From the NCBI GenBank assembly GCA_023614405.1, contig CM042685.1, positions 233,657,661-233,721,660 of the forward strand: a stretch of DNA of 64,000 nucleotides, in the 5' to 3' direction. Each line of letters opens with the position of its first letter. The first letter of the stretch is position 1. This stretch comes from Avena insularis (Eukaryota > Streptophyta > Magnoliopsida > Poales > Poaceae). Made by a program: the position numbers and the translations under genes. A model generated the notes under the pieces. The model did not search any database. It saw only the letters and a program-made list of their open reading frames with translations, and was not told the DNA's origin. Below are positions 23,615 through 35,073 of the stretch, piece after piece.

Positions 23615-26470
23615 GATTTTACTGCCACCGTCAATCAGTACTTTTGAAAACTTCACGTTGATATCTGGGCCCATGAATGTTGGATCCAACACCAGAGCGT
23701 ATTCTCTAGGGGTTGGCATGATCTTGGGGTGATCTTTTATACTCCAAGTTATCTCTTGCTCAGACCAATGCATGTAATTGGGAATTGCCGGCATCGTGGC
23801 ATTCACTTCCATCATTCGTCGTTGCTGGCTCTTCTTGTCATTTGGCTCTATGACAAAGACAACATAGCTCCGGTGATGTTCTTTGTACTCATTTCTGGTT
23901 CCATGGCCGATATGAGCATCGTCACCTATTGGATTGTGCACCTGGTGCACAGCTTCTCTTCTTTCCTGATTCTGATATCTTGGCTGCCTGTTTTCATATC
24001 TTTTATCTGCTCCTACTGCTTGAGCATTTCCTCCTGTAAGTGGTGGAGGGGGAGGTGGTGGAAGCTGATTATTCGGCGAGTCCACTCTGTCTCCCTTCTG
24101 AAACCAAGTGCATTGCCTTGTTGAGTGATTTGCCGGCTTACTCGGACTAGGCGTGTGGAACTTACACAGCTGATCCAGCATCATCTCATAGGTGTATTTT
24201 TGTCGGTCCTGATACTGTTTCCTCTGATCGTATGGCCTTTTGCCATCATTCTTTGGCACCCATTGTTGTTGACCATTTGTCCTTTGACGCTGACTGCTTC
24301 TAGCATCTGGATGATCCTGACTTACTGCCGCAACCTGAGCCGAACCATACCTGTAATCCGGCCTCTTGTCTCTTCTCTTGCTTCTTTATACGGATCTTTC
24401 CTGGCGCCTTTGCGACCCGGTAGCGTCATAGATCTGAGTCTCAGTTATCCCGTCTGCCGACATGAGCAGCGGCTGAGTTGGATCTCCTAACGCATACGAG
24501 TCGGCGATTCTTATCGTCTCTGCCAGGCTTGCCGGCATATCTCTTTGTAACCTTTGCCACAGCACACTCCCATGTCTACATCCTTGTGCAAACCATGCGA
24601 TTGCTTGCGACTCGATTACTACTTCACAAGAGTTACGCATCGTACACCACCTTGTGAGGAACTCCCTGTCTGTCTCATTTGGTCTTTGCTTGCACATTGC
24701 TAGTTGCTGTGGGCGATTCGGCCTCTTGTAAGTGCTCGTGAAATTGCTCACGAAAGCGTCGTGAAAATCAATCCAACTGTTGATGCTTCCGGGTGGCAAA
24801 TTGTTCAACCATACCCGAGCTGGTCCTTCCAGCATCTGTGGTACGTAACGTACTGCCCATCTCAAGTTTCCCTGTGCGATCTTCCGAGCGGTTCCATAAT
24901 CTATGAGTCAATCCGCTGGCTTTGTGCTTCCATCATATGTTTTTGTCCCTCTGGCCAGCTGGAAATTTGGCACCGGTGGCTCCTTCATGATCCTTGGGCC
25001 AAAGCATGGTGGACCCTGCGGACCTTGTGATTCGATTATCTCTGCCATTTTTATGCGGTCAAGCTTTAGCCTGGCATCATCCGGCTGAAGGTTCCTACCT
25101 CCGTATCTCGCTCCCATCGCTTGATATGCATGATCCGGAAGCTCGAACCCGTCATTTACCATGGCCGAGTAACCATCATTATACTTATTCGCGTTCACCG
25201 GCTGTTGAATCGCCTTTCCCGCTCATTGCTTCTTCTTCCTATTGAGCAGTGCGTTATTCGGAGCTGGATTTCCTCCTCCTGCCGAGTGAGTTGCGCGCCG
25301 AGTATGAGACACAAAATTTTGCCCTCCGTTGTCATTTCTCTGTCCAATTTTTCCCTGGTTTTAATTTTCTCGGGGATTATTTCTTTTTGCCCCTTGCGCA
25401 TGCGCCGGGTTACCTTGAACTACTGCCGGATCATAGGCGACCATTTGCTTGTTTCTTCCCGAATCCACACTTTTTTCTTTTCTCGGCCTGGGTGCCGCTC
25501 CGGGTGAGGATGTCGTGTGCCCTGCCGATCTTGCCGAGACAGGAGTCGTCGAGTGAACCAGCTGTGATCTCCCTGCTATACCCGGGTTTGCTCTATACTA
25601 CGCCTCATTCAGCATGCTGGCTCCTTTTACTAACTCATTGACTCGTTCTTGCTGCCTTTTCTTTGCTTCCCCCTCCAAGTGGGGTAATTCCGCCATTGTT
25701 GCTTCTGCCGCTCGCAGATTAGCTGCTGCTGTGTTGTACGTTGGACGCATGGCCGTCTCATTGCAGTTCTCTGGAGTTATCTTTGATGTCGCATCTGCCA
25801 GTTCTTCGTTGAGGTTCCTTCCTCTCAATCTCGTTGCATCAAGCCGGGTCTTTGCGCCCTTGACTCGATTTGCCGAGTTAAGCTCCCGGATAGTGATATC
25901 CACATCGTGCTATAACTGTGCTAGCTCCTTTGCTTTCTCTAGGACTTTTATCCTGACTTCTTCCAACTCGGCCTGCACACGCGCCGGGTCAGTTGCTTGT
26001 GCCACTGGCTCTGCCAATTTGTCTATCGCTTCCTGCAGCTCCTTAGCTCTTTTGCTCCTAGCTATGTTCTCTGGTTTTTCTAGCGGCGCCTTTTCTGTTC
26101 TTGTAGCCCTTGGCGTTTCCTCGTGATTTCCTTCCTCTGCGTTCTCATTCTATACTGGAACTACTGGGGGAGTTGTGGGGTTTGGGGCTGTCATCATTAC
26201 CTCCACGGAGACGAGTTGGAGAGGTTTCCCAGCGACTGGAGCCATTGGAGGATCTGGCGCTAGGACGACGTGCTCAGGATATGTGCGCTCCACGCGCACC
26301 GCGACGTAGACCTGGTGCTCGTCGAACTTGATGAAGCGACCGCCCCTAGGGAACGGCTTGGTCCCGAAGCAGCCCGCGTTGTCGCTGACGAAGTTGAGCA
26401 CTCCAAACCTCTAGATGAGGCCGGAGTAGATGCACTCGCCGGTCTTGGCGATGATGTTGCCCGTCCGGAT
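23615..26470 (-). pseudogene. gag: Tat element gag and protease active-site half
   Basis: Gag starts near the PBS. The N-terminal part (26470-25900) reads GVFIRTGNIIAKTGECIYSG and KPFPRGGRFIKFDEHQVYV. A Glu/Ala-rich helical region follows (26150-25600). The gag core (24865-24386) carries MLEGPARVWLNNLPPGSINS, FHDAFVSNFTSTYKRPNRP and FLTRWCTMRNSC, the usual retrotransposon gag signature. The C-terminal part (24259-23660) has a poly-Pro segment and HWSEQEITWSIKDHP, leading into the protease active site VLIDGGSKINIMY. It has several stops and frameshifts (about 25598, 25200, 24908, 24386). It forms the particle shell when intact. Confidence 0.85.
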
Positions 26471-26496
26471 GAAGACTCCATCAAGCACCTGCTTCT

Positions 26497-26514
26497 GCCC
26501 CACGGTGGGTGCCA
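26497..26514 (-). other. Primer binding site of the Tat element
   Basis: On the minus strand TGGCACCCACCGTGGGGC follows the LTR end after two bases. It is not the iMet type used by the neighbouring chromoviruses. The family usually has TGGCGCC at this point, so A for G at the fifth base may be a mutation. I do not assign the tRNA. Confidence 0.7.
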
Positions 26515-26516
26515 AC

Positions 26517-27280
26517 TGTCGTGGTGGTGGCACGGCAGATGCCATGGGTAGGATTAAGTTGGGGGCTGAATGGGTGCTTGTGGTAACCGGGGAGGGAGTG
26601 CATGGTTGAGCCATGCACGAGGAACAGGAAGAACTCTCCACACTTGACAATTTGATTGATACCCCCAAAGATTACAAGTGCTCCTTGAGCTATATTGGCT
26701 TGAGTATGCAGCACCTGTTCTCTACTTGGTCCAACCTCTCTCTACTACTGCTATGCCCTCCCTTATATAGGAAGTGCTAGCTAATACCCCTTTGGGTTCT
26801 AGGGTTTACTGTGTGGATCTTGGTCCCTACAATATGGGCCGGGTTATGGGCTTGTCCTAAGCCCATAGGCCCAGTCCATAAATCTTGACAGCTAACGGTC
26901 TTACAGTGCTGCTTCACATTTTTTGGCATCACGCTGTTACTTTGTACGTCAGTGCTTGCTTTGGGCGTCACCCGGCTCCTTTTGTGTCACCCGGCGTCGC
27001 CCTTCTCTTTTGACCATGCTTTACCATGGTCCTTCCCAAACCTTACTCGGAAAGGTGCCACGTGTCCTTCTTGACCCTGCCCTTCCTCGGTTGACTCGGC
27101 TCGTTGGTACCTGCAAGGGTTACAACTTTGTCCTATACAGGCCGAGATAGTATGTATCTCGGCTCTCATGCTTATCTTTCCCGGCCGTTCTTACCCGGCC
27201 CGGTTCATTTCTACTCGGAGCCAACCCAGATGCGCTATGTTTCCCCTCTCGTGACCCTACCGGGGGTTATCCCCCCGACA
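26517..27280 (-). repeat. 5' LTR of the Tat element
   Basis: A 764 bp copy of 5976-6744, bounded by TGTCGGGGGG and CGACA on the minus strand, followed inside by the PBS and outside by the CTCAA duplication. A TATA box (minus strand, 26762-26771) marks the promoter. Confidence 0.93.
26762..26771 (-). promoter_or_regulatory. TATA box in the Tat 5' LTR
   Basis: CCTATATAAG on the minus strand, the same as in the 3' LTR. It would start the genomic RNA of the element. Confidence 0.65.
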
Positions 27281-27907
27281 CTCAACATGCTTCATCTTGC
27301 TTTCCAAGATGGTGGCATTGTCACACAGTGATTGATATGTTGGGACATAGGCAACAGACAGCTGCAGGTTCATATCATCATTCAGTCCCTCGAGGAATTT
27401 CTCCTTCCTCTTGGCATCAACATCAACCTCATCCGACGCATAGAGTGCCAGATTGTTGAACTCCTTAATGTATTAAGACACACTGTGGTGACGTTGTTTT
27501 AGATTATGGAACTCTTTCTCAAGGGGAGTGGTGATCTGAAAGTTATCCCACCATGTTGTTGCTAGTCCTTCAAGCAGATGTGCTGCGAACCTGACCTTTT
27601 CCTCATCGGTGCAGCCAACAGTGACTAAGTCCTTGTTCAAGGAACGTAGCCAGTCATTGGCTACCATTGGATCAGTGGTTCTCGAGAACTTGGCTGGCCT
27701 CAACCTCAAGAACCTTGAAAGCATGTCAAATGCTGGTGGGTTGTTTTGGTTGTTATTGTTGTTATTCTGGTTCTGATTTTGATTTGCCATGAACTGGGTC
27801 ATCATCTGCATCAGTTGAGCTTGGGCTGTCATCAACTGCTGCATCTCGAGATTGATGTTATTGTTGTTGTTGTTGTTTGGGTTGGGATCGGCACGACGGG
27901 GAGGCAT
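27281..27907 (-). pseudogene. gag: Chromovirus 1 gag, N-terminal and core part
   Basis: Gag starts MPPRRADPNPNNNNN at 27907 with an Asn/Gln-rich N terminus. The core follows: MLSRFLRLRPAKFSRTTDP, NDWLRSLNKDLVTVGCTDEE, and AAHLLEGLATTWWDNFQIT, the retrotransposon gag domain of Tekay/Del-type chromoviruses. After a stop near 27472 the same frame continues YIKEFNNLALYASDEVD up to the Tat insertion at 27281, and then resumes at 5975. About 300 codons in total are recoverable. It would form the virus-like particle. Confidence 0.85.
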
Positions 27908-28137
27908 CTATGTTTTCAATAAGGGTAAGTAATGAGATATAACCAATAGATACCATGCACAATACATCACACAGAAACAAAAACAATAAACAATCACAAG
28001 ATAAACATAGAGTTTGAACAACGTAAACAGCAAGTTTTGGAAAAGTAACATACTAGAAAGCCATCCACATGTTGGATGATCATTGCGACTCGATAAATCA
28101 AAGGGTGATAGATAAATAGGTAGTCATGTAGTCATCA

Positions 28138-28947
28138 CTACTCCACCATGTCGACCTCCTCGTCAATAAGAGCAAGTCCAGCTGTCTCCATGGCCGTCTT
28201 GTACTCCTCTACACTAGTGGTCAAGGCCTCGATCTTCGCACTAAGGGCTCTCTTCTGCGAGCGCAGCCTCTCAATCACTCCCTGCTGGGTCTCTAGCTCA
28301 AAGTCCTTGGCCTCTATCTCGGCTCTCATGTCCTTGATCTTCTTGTTTCTGTCCTGAACTCTCGTCTACTGATTCTTGAACTTCTTGTCCTGGCTCTCGA
28401 ATCTGGCCTCCATCTCCTTGACAATCTCGTCCTGCTCCGCGAAGAGCTTGGCCTACTTCCTCAACTAAACCTGAAGCTCGTCATTGCTAAGCATGACGTT
28501 GGTCCTATCTGTGTCGAGGTGTCTAACAAGACTCTCTAAGTCCTAGAGGTAGAGACGTACAGGTTCAACCGTCTCTCTAGTAGCGTCATCATACACTACA
28601 ATCTCACCCTGCTCGTCACGTCTCCCGAACGGGTGAAAGTAGAGACCCCAGAGCTCGGTGGAGTGTCGTCTGCAGAGGCGTCCAAGTAGCTCCTGCATGA
28701 CTACGTCTAGTCCCTTCTCCTTGTCATCATGCATCAGCTTGAAGGTAATCTCCTCCGCGGGTGGCTCCGTCTGGCATTCAGGATGCGAGACTCTAAAGCC
28801 CCAAAGATCCTTCCTCTCAAACTTGGTGAGCTGAAGTGCCTTAATATTAGGAAGTGGGAGGTTGAGCACACTAGTGAGCTCCACAAGACGAGTACCAAAA
28901 CGAGTTCCCTTGAACTCCTCGGCAGTGTTGATAACAAGGCTAGGCAT
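28138..28947 (-). pseudogene. Chromovirus 1 pre-gag ORF B (compact domain plus coiled coil)
   Basis: The frame from ATG 28947 encodes a folded-looking domain (ELTSVLNLPLPNIKALQLTK, KDLWGFRVSHPE, VVMQELLGRLCRR, LYFHPFGRRDEQGE) up to a TAG at 28543. The same frame then continues through three more TAGs into a long coiled coil (RNKKIKDMRAEIEAKDFELE) ending at 28138. If the four TAGs were CAG the protein would be about 270 residues. It lies between the 5' LTR and gag. Grass chromoviruses often carry such an extra ORF. I know of no biochemical role; the coiled coil suggests oligomerisation. Confidence 0.6.
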
Positions 28948-29099
28948 CTATTGCATAAGATAGAGAAAAATTAGAAACAATACAAGTAGAGAGAAAATCA
29001 CAAGATAACAAAAGCACAAGGCATACTTACAATTATAAAAACATACAAGTCATGGCATAAAAACATCTAGCACAAGTACTAAGTTTCAAACATAACTTA

Positions 29100-29596
29100 G
29101 ACAAATTTTTGCGAGAAAACAACACGTGTGGTGGTCCAACTATTGGAATACGTCCCAATTCTCACTCATATGCTAAGTCTATGATATCCTTCCTTAGACG
29201 TTTTATGGTGGTCTCTAAGTCTTGGGTATACTACTTCTCCTCCTTAAGGTCATTTTGGGTGTTGAGCATTCTACACTTGAGTCTTTCACCAAGCTCCTTG
29301 ATAGCATTCCAAGCTGCATTTCTTGCAGATTCAAAGAATGTCGTATACATTTATGAGTTGGTTCCCATGTAGAATCCCGACTCTTTGTGGTTGTCTCCCT
29401 TGTTTTTGTACAGGTGGAATTGCACCCACCAATATTCTTCTCCTTCATCCATCACTGGAAATCCCTTGTACACGGCCTCACCATGTATTCCCAAGCTAAC
29501 CATAAGGTTTTTGAGTGCTTTGGGAAACTCCGTCTCACATTCTAAAGTCATGGTCATGAGTGGTCCCTTCTTGACGGCTTAGTTGATGGTGGCCAT
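29100..29596 (-). pseudogene. Chromovirus 1 pre-gag ORF A (compact domain plus coiled coil)
   Basis: From ATG 29596 one frame reads MATIN-stop, then TMTLECETEFPKALKNLMVS, EEYWWVQFHLYKNKGDNH, stop, FFESARNAAWNAIKELGERL and a short coiled coil through stops at about 29348, 29229 and 29167. Its layout (aromatic beta strand, then an Ala-rich helix, then a coiled coil) repeats that of ORF B just downstream and resembles the truncated ORF at 395-663. It starts about 146 bases after the PBS. Four in-frame stops make it a pseudogene. Function unknown. Confidence 0.55.
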
Positions 29597-29741
29597 CTAC
29601 AAATAGAGATGAGAAAGAAGATTAGAAGAGGTTTACGAGAATAAAAAGACAAGTGTGGAATTTTGCAAAGAGTTGCATTTTTCCTTTGTGGTTTCCTTAG
29701 TCTAATCCAACTTAGGATCATAATCCTATAGGCAACACAGT

Positions 29742-29753
29742 GCGCTGATACCA
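29742..29753 (-). other. Primer binding site of chromovirus 1 (variant)
   Basis: The minus strand reads TGGTATCAGCGC, the iMet-type PBS with one change (AGAGC to AGCGC), two bases inside the LTR edge at 29756. It defines the 5' LTR to its right. Confidence 0.8.
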
Positions 29754-30926
29754 TCTGTAAGACCCCACCTTTATAAGGTAAAGGTCCCTGTGATTGCAAG
29801 GCTAGTCCCTGGATAAAATGCTAGCATCCACAGTTTAAGATGAAGTACACAGATAAAAAGGTCATCATTACATCGTCATTCCAGAGATAACATAGTCTTT
29901 ATAACTCAATAGACAAAGGCTAGTACAAGAGTTCATAACATAAAGTAAATAACTATAAGTCTTCATATTCATGTGCCACAGGCAAGCATGTTGAGCTTAG
30001 ACTCACAACCCTAATCTCCATCAGAGTAACCTGCAACATCATAAGTTACAACCACAGTGTGTCAATACATTTGGAATTGTATTGGCAAGTGATACCATAG
30101 TAGAATAGCAGTATCTAACATCTATATGAATTTGGCTAAGTGTAGCTTAGGCGTGCTTTGCTCAAAATAGGTTTTCCTTATCAGTTGAAAACACTAAGTT
30201 TTTGTTTGACAAAAAACACCCAAGGAACCACCAATAGACATTGGTGAACCTTTACCCTTGTTCAACCACAAGTTTTTAACTTAGAAATTGGGATGAGGAG
30301 ATCCTTGATAGCTTCAATGTATTTGATGCTCAAATTGTCCGTTGCCGGGGACACGGCTAAGTACTTAGGTTTTACCCTCTCGAGAGATGGTGCACTTTCC
30401 CCACAAGACTCGACATGCATCGAGACGAAACCTTTCAGAAGCCTTCCCTTAGACCACCATGGACGCGTTCCATCCTATCACCCTACCACCAACTGTCCAT
30501 CTGGCTAAGTTATTGCAACCTATGTGGTCAAGGCAGAGCCCATATGCCATGTGGTTGCACTAGAAGCTTCTCAACACTAAATATCACAAATCCCTTTGTT
30601 CCTGGGTGGATTTCCACAAGTGTGATACACAAGTTAAACCATAGACATGGGCCTTGTGTAACCACTCAACACAAACCATCATACCATTCCACCCAGGTGA
30701 TTCATTCACTTAGTTGTTTTATTAAGCAAAAAACACAAGTCAAAGACTTAGAAATATTTATAGCATGAGTAATCTAGCCTTGTTTGCTACTAGCTAGGCT
30801 AATCATGATAACATAACAAGTTTCTTAACTTAGAGAAAATTCTACCAAGACTACAACTACTAGGATTTCCCAAGGCATAGCATATATACTTAGCAAAAAT
30901 TCCATGCAAGCCCTATTCAAAATATC

Positions 30927-30931
30927 ACTAG
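30927..30931. repeat. Target site duplication ACTAG, left copy
   Basis: ACTAG precedes the TGAAAGG terminus and recurs at 33221-33225 after the CTTTCA terminus. Confidence 0.88.
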
Positions 30932-33220
30932 TGAAAGGATACAGATGTCACCTAGAGGGAGGGTGAATAGGCGATTAAAACTTTTCCGAGAGTGGTTCGA
31001 CAAAGGCAGAATTAAACTAGCGTTTACTTTGTCAAGCACAACCTAGAACAACTAGGGTTCACCTATGTGCACCAACAACTTATGATAAGCAATGCAAGCA
31101 ACAATGTGATAACAAGATATAGATTACTTTAAGCACGAAGGCTATCACAATGTAAAGTGCATAAGTAAAGAGCTCAGGTATAGAGATAACCGAGGCACGC
31201 GGGGACGACGATATTTTACCGAGTTACTCCCAACATGGAGTACGTCTCGTTTGGAGAGGGGGTGGCATCTAACCACCTACGCCACAAAAGGCCTCCCTTA
31301 TTCTCCGGTGAATCTCACCCAAATGGGATCGATCCACACTTCCACTATCGGTGCACTTGTCAGTGGAAACCAGAACCTCTCACAAGGTTGGGGCACTTCT
31401 CCACAACTTAATTGGAGGCTCCCAACAAATGCCACCAATGCCACAAATCTGTATAGGGTTCCAGGAACCCAAGAGGGACAAGCTTCAACGAATACCATGA
31501 ACCAAATCCTCCGAGGAGAACTCAAACCGATGCACCGAATGCAATTGGCAAGAACACCACAAAGGTGCTCAAAACCCTCACTCTCAAGTTCCAACAAAGC
31601 TACTAAAGCTATTGGGGGAACAAGAAAGGAGGAATCAAAGAGGGACACAAAATCCCCCAAAATCTATATCCCCAAAGATACACTCACAAAGAGATGTTTT
31701 GGTTTGGTCAAAACGTGGATCTAGATCTCCTCTCTCTTCCACTCAAATATGGGCAAGAATCATCAAAGGGGAAGAGATTAATCAAGCTTTAAGATGTAGA
31801 GCAAATGGGGAAAAGCTTAGACTAATAGAAGAGGAAGAAGCAACTAGTCAAAATAGAGAATGAGGCTATTTAAAGGGCGCATGAATTTCTGCCCGTTGGG
31901 GCTAAAAAAGGTCTGGTTCGGTAGTACCGTTTTCACCCGCTACTACTGGTCCTGTGCAAACCAGCGCCAAGAAGCAGAGAATCTCGGGGCCAGCACAGGA
32001 GCAAGCAGCAGCTTTGCGAGGCACATCACGAGGATCGGGCCAGCCTTGATGGAGAAGACCTTGTCGGCCAGGCGGAGTGAGGCGCTGGCTGCGTGCGGGG
32101 AAAGGCCAAGCGAGGCGGCGCGTGCGGGAGAAGCGAGACCAACGCGGCCCACGAGCGAGCGCGAAGTCAACGTGCGAGCGAGGCAAGGCTAGCGACGGGA
32201 GCGAGGCACGAGGGCGGCAACGTGGGGCCAGTGCCAGCGCGAGGCAGCGCATGCAAGTGATCAGATCGAGCGAGGCTCTAGGCTAGGAAGCGGGGCACAG
32301 ACTGGGCCGGCCAGTACTACCGGCCCACCCGGGCGATAGTGCGGGCGGACGGTAGTCTTGGGAGGCAACTTCTGCATGGCGAAGGCAGGATGAACACTGC
32401 AGACTGGGCCGGACCTGCGGCCCGGTAGTACCGCAACCTCCAGAAAATACTTTTTCCTTTTTCTTTTTAAAAGCAAATATGGGGGGAATTCAAACGGCTA
32501 TAACTTTTGATTAGTAACTTCGATCGACCCAATTCCAATTGTGTTGGATAGAGGACGACAAGAGCAAGTGAGAATCTATCAAGTAATATGATGTGAGATA
32601 CCTCACTTGGCGAGACACCAGAAAACCGCCAAGATCAAAATCGCAACAAGATATATACGGCAGATCCGATTTTGATAAATAAGAGCATGTTATGGAGATT
32701 ACCACAAGCTCTAAATCCTCACATGGATAAGACCAAATAACAACCAAATACGATGATGCAAGTATGCAAAGGTTTGAGCTCTCTCCGAACGATGTGATCG
32801 AGTTACTCATTCGAGAGCCCCTCTTGATAGTACGATTATCTATCCTAAACCCGGTCTCCCACACACAACATGAGACCGGCAAAAGGGAAAACCTATCAAG
32901 ACTATACCTTTGCCTTGAGCAATCCACTTGAGCTCGATGTAGACGAACTTGTCCTTCTCAATATGGACACTTTTCTTGATTCCTCATCATCGATCCATGA
33001 TCACCGAGGATGGCAAGCAACAAACATGAGATCTTCTATAGATGGCGTATTTTGAGCTTGCACAGCACATCTTCTCCGCATTTCATCGACCTTGAAGCCA
33101 ACACATGCTCCAAGCGATGCCAATGGAAAATTCCTACAAGTACAACTTAATACACACATTAGTCCATAAAGATTATCATTAATTGCCAAAACCACACATG
33201 CGGGCCCACATGTTCTTTCA
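30932..33220. mobile_element. Solo LTR, 2289 bp, unclassified family
   Basis: Bounded by TGAAAGG and CTTTCA, a short inverted terminal repeat of TG..CA type, with 5 bp ACTAG duplications on both sides. It has no PBS, no polypurine tract and no gag or pol, so it is best explained as a solo LTR left by LTR-LTR recombination. The + strand start contains the tcacctagagggagggtgaa segment common in Triticeae repeats. The GC-rich part 31900-32450 repeats GTAGTACCG-type motifs. Frames at 31251-32286 have no recognisable domain. The orientation is not determined. Confidence 0.78.
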
Positions 33221-33225
33221 ACTAG
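33221..33225. repeat. Target site duplication ACTAG, right copy
   Basis: Matches 30927-30931 and directly follows the solo LTR terminus at 33220. Confidence 0.88.
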
Positions 33226-35073
33226 TGCATAGTCAAAATAATAGGACAAAATACATGAAGCACCACTTGCCTTTGTAGTTGGGGGAGTAGCAACAATCTT
33301 CACAATCACCACTAGCACCAAAATCTACACATAAAATGATAGCACCAAATTCACATTCAAATATTCAAGCAAAAAATATGAATGCATGCAAATACAATGA
33401 AATGATTTTTCTATACTAAACAAATCAAACCAAACAGTACTGAACACAAATTGATCTACCTAAAGTCTAAACAAACTCAAATTTGCTTTAAAACCATTTG
33501 CTAAATAATTTATATAGTCAAAATAAGCATATAATTGGTTCTGCATAAAATTCTATTTTTCCAGAAGCAAAATACAAATTCAATCCCACAGTAATGTAGG
33601 ATTTATTTTTCTGAATCCAATGATATATTATTTCAATTTTTTGGATAAACAGATCAAAAAATATGAATTTTACAAGTTTAAACATTCAAAAACCTTTTTT
33701 GGATTTTATTAAATAGAACACAGACACGTGGCCATGTCTGATTGGCCCGTACCGTTTCGCGCGGATCAAGCACGTGGGCCGTTGGATATAAGTGTGATCC
33801 TGCGGTCTAGATCTGGTGATACCGCTTCGACCTGGCGATCTAATCTAAACCCAAGGATCTAGATCTAATGATGCTCGATCAAATGACCAAAGAGGGGTGG
33901 CGCAAATGGCTACTGGAAGCGGCGCTACCGGCGGTGATGCTCCGGCGATTCCAGAGAGGGCTAGGGGTAGTGCAGTAGCTTACCAGCATCGCACGGTTGC
34001 GAGGATGCTCAACGTGTCGTTGGTTTGGGCGAGAGCGTGTTGTAGAGGCCGTGAAAGCTCGTCGGAGTTGCGGACAACGTCGGGTTTTCACGAACGGCAA
34101 AGGATATGACGACTTGGGTCACCCTAGAGCAAGCCAAAGGCATCAGAACGTGCACAGAGACAAGGTGCACCAGTGGGTTTGAACTAGGGAACAAGGGGCG
34201 TTCGATTCATACCGCGATTGCTCACCGGAGTTGAGGATGGCGTCGGGTGTTCATGGTGCTCGATGGAGTCGACGACCTGGGGCAGTACAGGGCGAACCAA
34301 TGGTGTCAGAAGAAGCGCAAGAACAAGGGAAGCACGACATCATGGATTAGAAGGCACGGGGCGGACGATGCTCACCGGAATACCTCACCGGAGTTCGTCG
34401 GGCAGCGGTGGTTCGAGCTCAAATACGAGCAGCCTAGGGGTGATTGGGTGTGGGTGTTTGGGGGAAAGGACCGCGGCGAGGTGGTGATTATATATCCAAA
34501 GCAGGGGCGTCAATCTCGCGACGAATCAATGGAATTGATCACGGTAGTGAAGGGAAGGAAATGGCCGGCGACGACATGGTCGCGCGCGGGATTTTGGGGA
34601 CGAAAGGGGTGAGCTGGCTTGGGCCCAGTGGCAGTGGTTGCGGGGTAGGTTTTGCGAGGGTGAGAGAGAGAGCAGAGGGGGAAATTGCCCGGGTGGGATT
34701 TTGGGCCGGTTCTGGTGCTGGGCTCAAAGTGCAGCGCCTGTTTTTATTTTTTCCTTTTCCTTTTCCTTTTCTAATTTGATTTTCAGGAATGATTTTCAAA
34801 CCCTTTTTCAAATTTGTTTGAATTCAAACCACTTGTGGATTTTTTTAATGTGATCCTTGCACTCAAAAGTGTGTCAAACACATCTGTCTACTCAAAACAC
34901 CTTGGTCCTTTGTAAAAATAAAAATAAAACCATGCCCCATAATATAAATAAAGAGGGGTTAAATATGGTTTTACTTTAGGGTTTTGGTTTGAAAATTTTG
35001 TGTAAGACAAATATACTATGCTTATAAGAATGCAATGCATGCTTTTACAAAACATGAAATTTGGGATGTTACA

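Larger units (their letters stand above)
5976..27280 (-). mobile_element. Tat-lineage Ty3/gypsy retrotransposon, 21.3 kb including a nested LINE
   Basis: Two LTRs of 769 and 764 bp (about 95% alike by eye) flank minus-strand gag, PR, RT, RNase H, a second RNase H and IN, in that order. A second, archaeal-type RNase H and an antisense ORF between IN and the 3' LTR are known hallmarks of the Tat lineage. Without the 7.5 kb LINE and one copy of its 17 bp duplication the element is about 13.7 kb. All pol genes carry stops or frameshifts, so it is not autonomous now. I do not assign a family name. Confidence 0.9.
29756..35073 (-). repeat. 5' LTR of chromovirus 1 (about 3.0 kb plus nested solo LTR)
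   Basis: On the minus strand it starts TGTAACATCCC at 35073 and ends GGTGGGGTCTTACA at 29756, next to the PBS. A 2289 bp solo LTR at 30932-33220 is nested in it, so the native LTR is about 3.0 kb. The 34740-34000 part is GC-rich with CT repeats and a minus-strand ATG leader, like the + strand block at 2850-3450. Small frames at 33879-34811 are leader sequence, not recognisable genes. Outside, at 35074, begins an Athila gag, so this element inserted into that gene. Confidence 0.75.

Noticed and set aside
31251..32286. Frames of up to 157 codons on both strands
   Set aside because: They lie inside a solo LTR bounded by ACTAG duplications and have no recognisable domain.
33879..34811. Several frames of 60-120 codons around 34.0-34.8 kb
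   Set aside because: They overlap on both strands in GC-rich LTR leader sequence; none has a motif.
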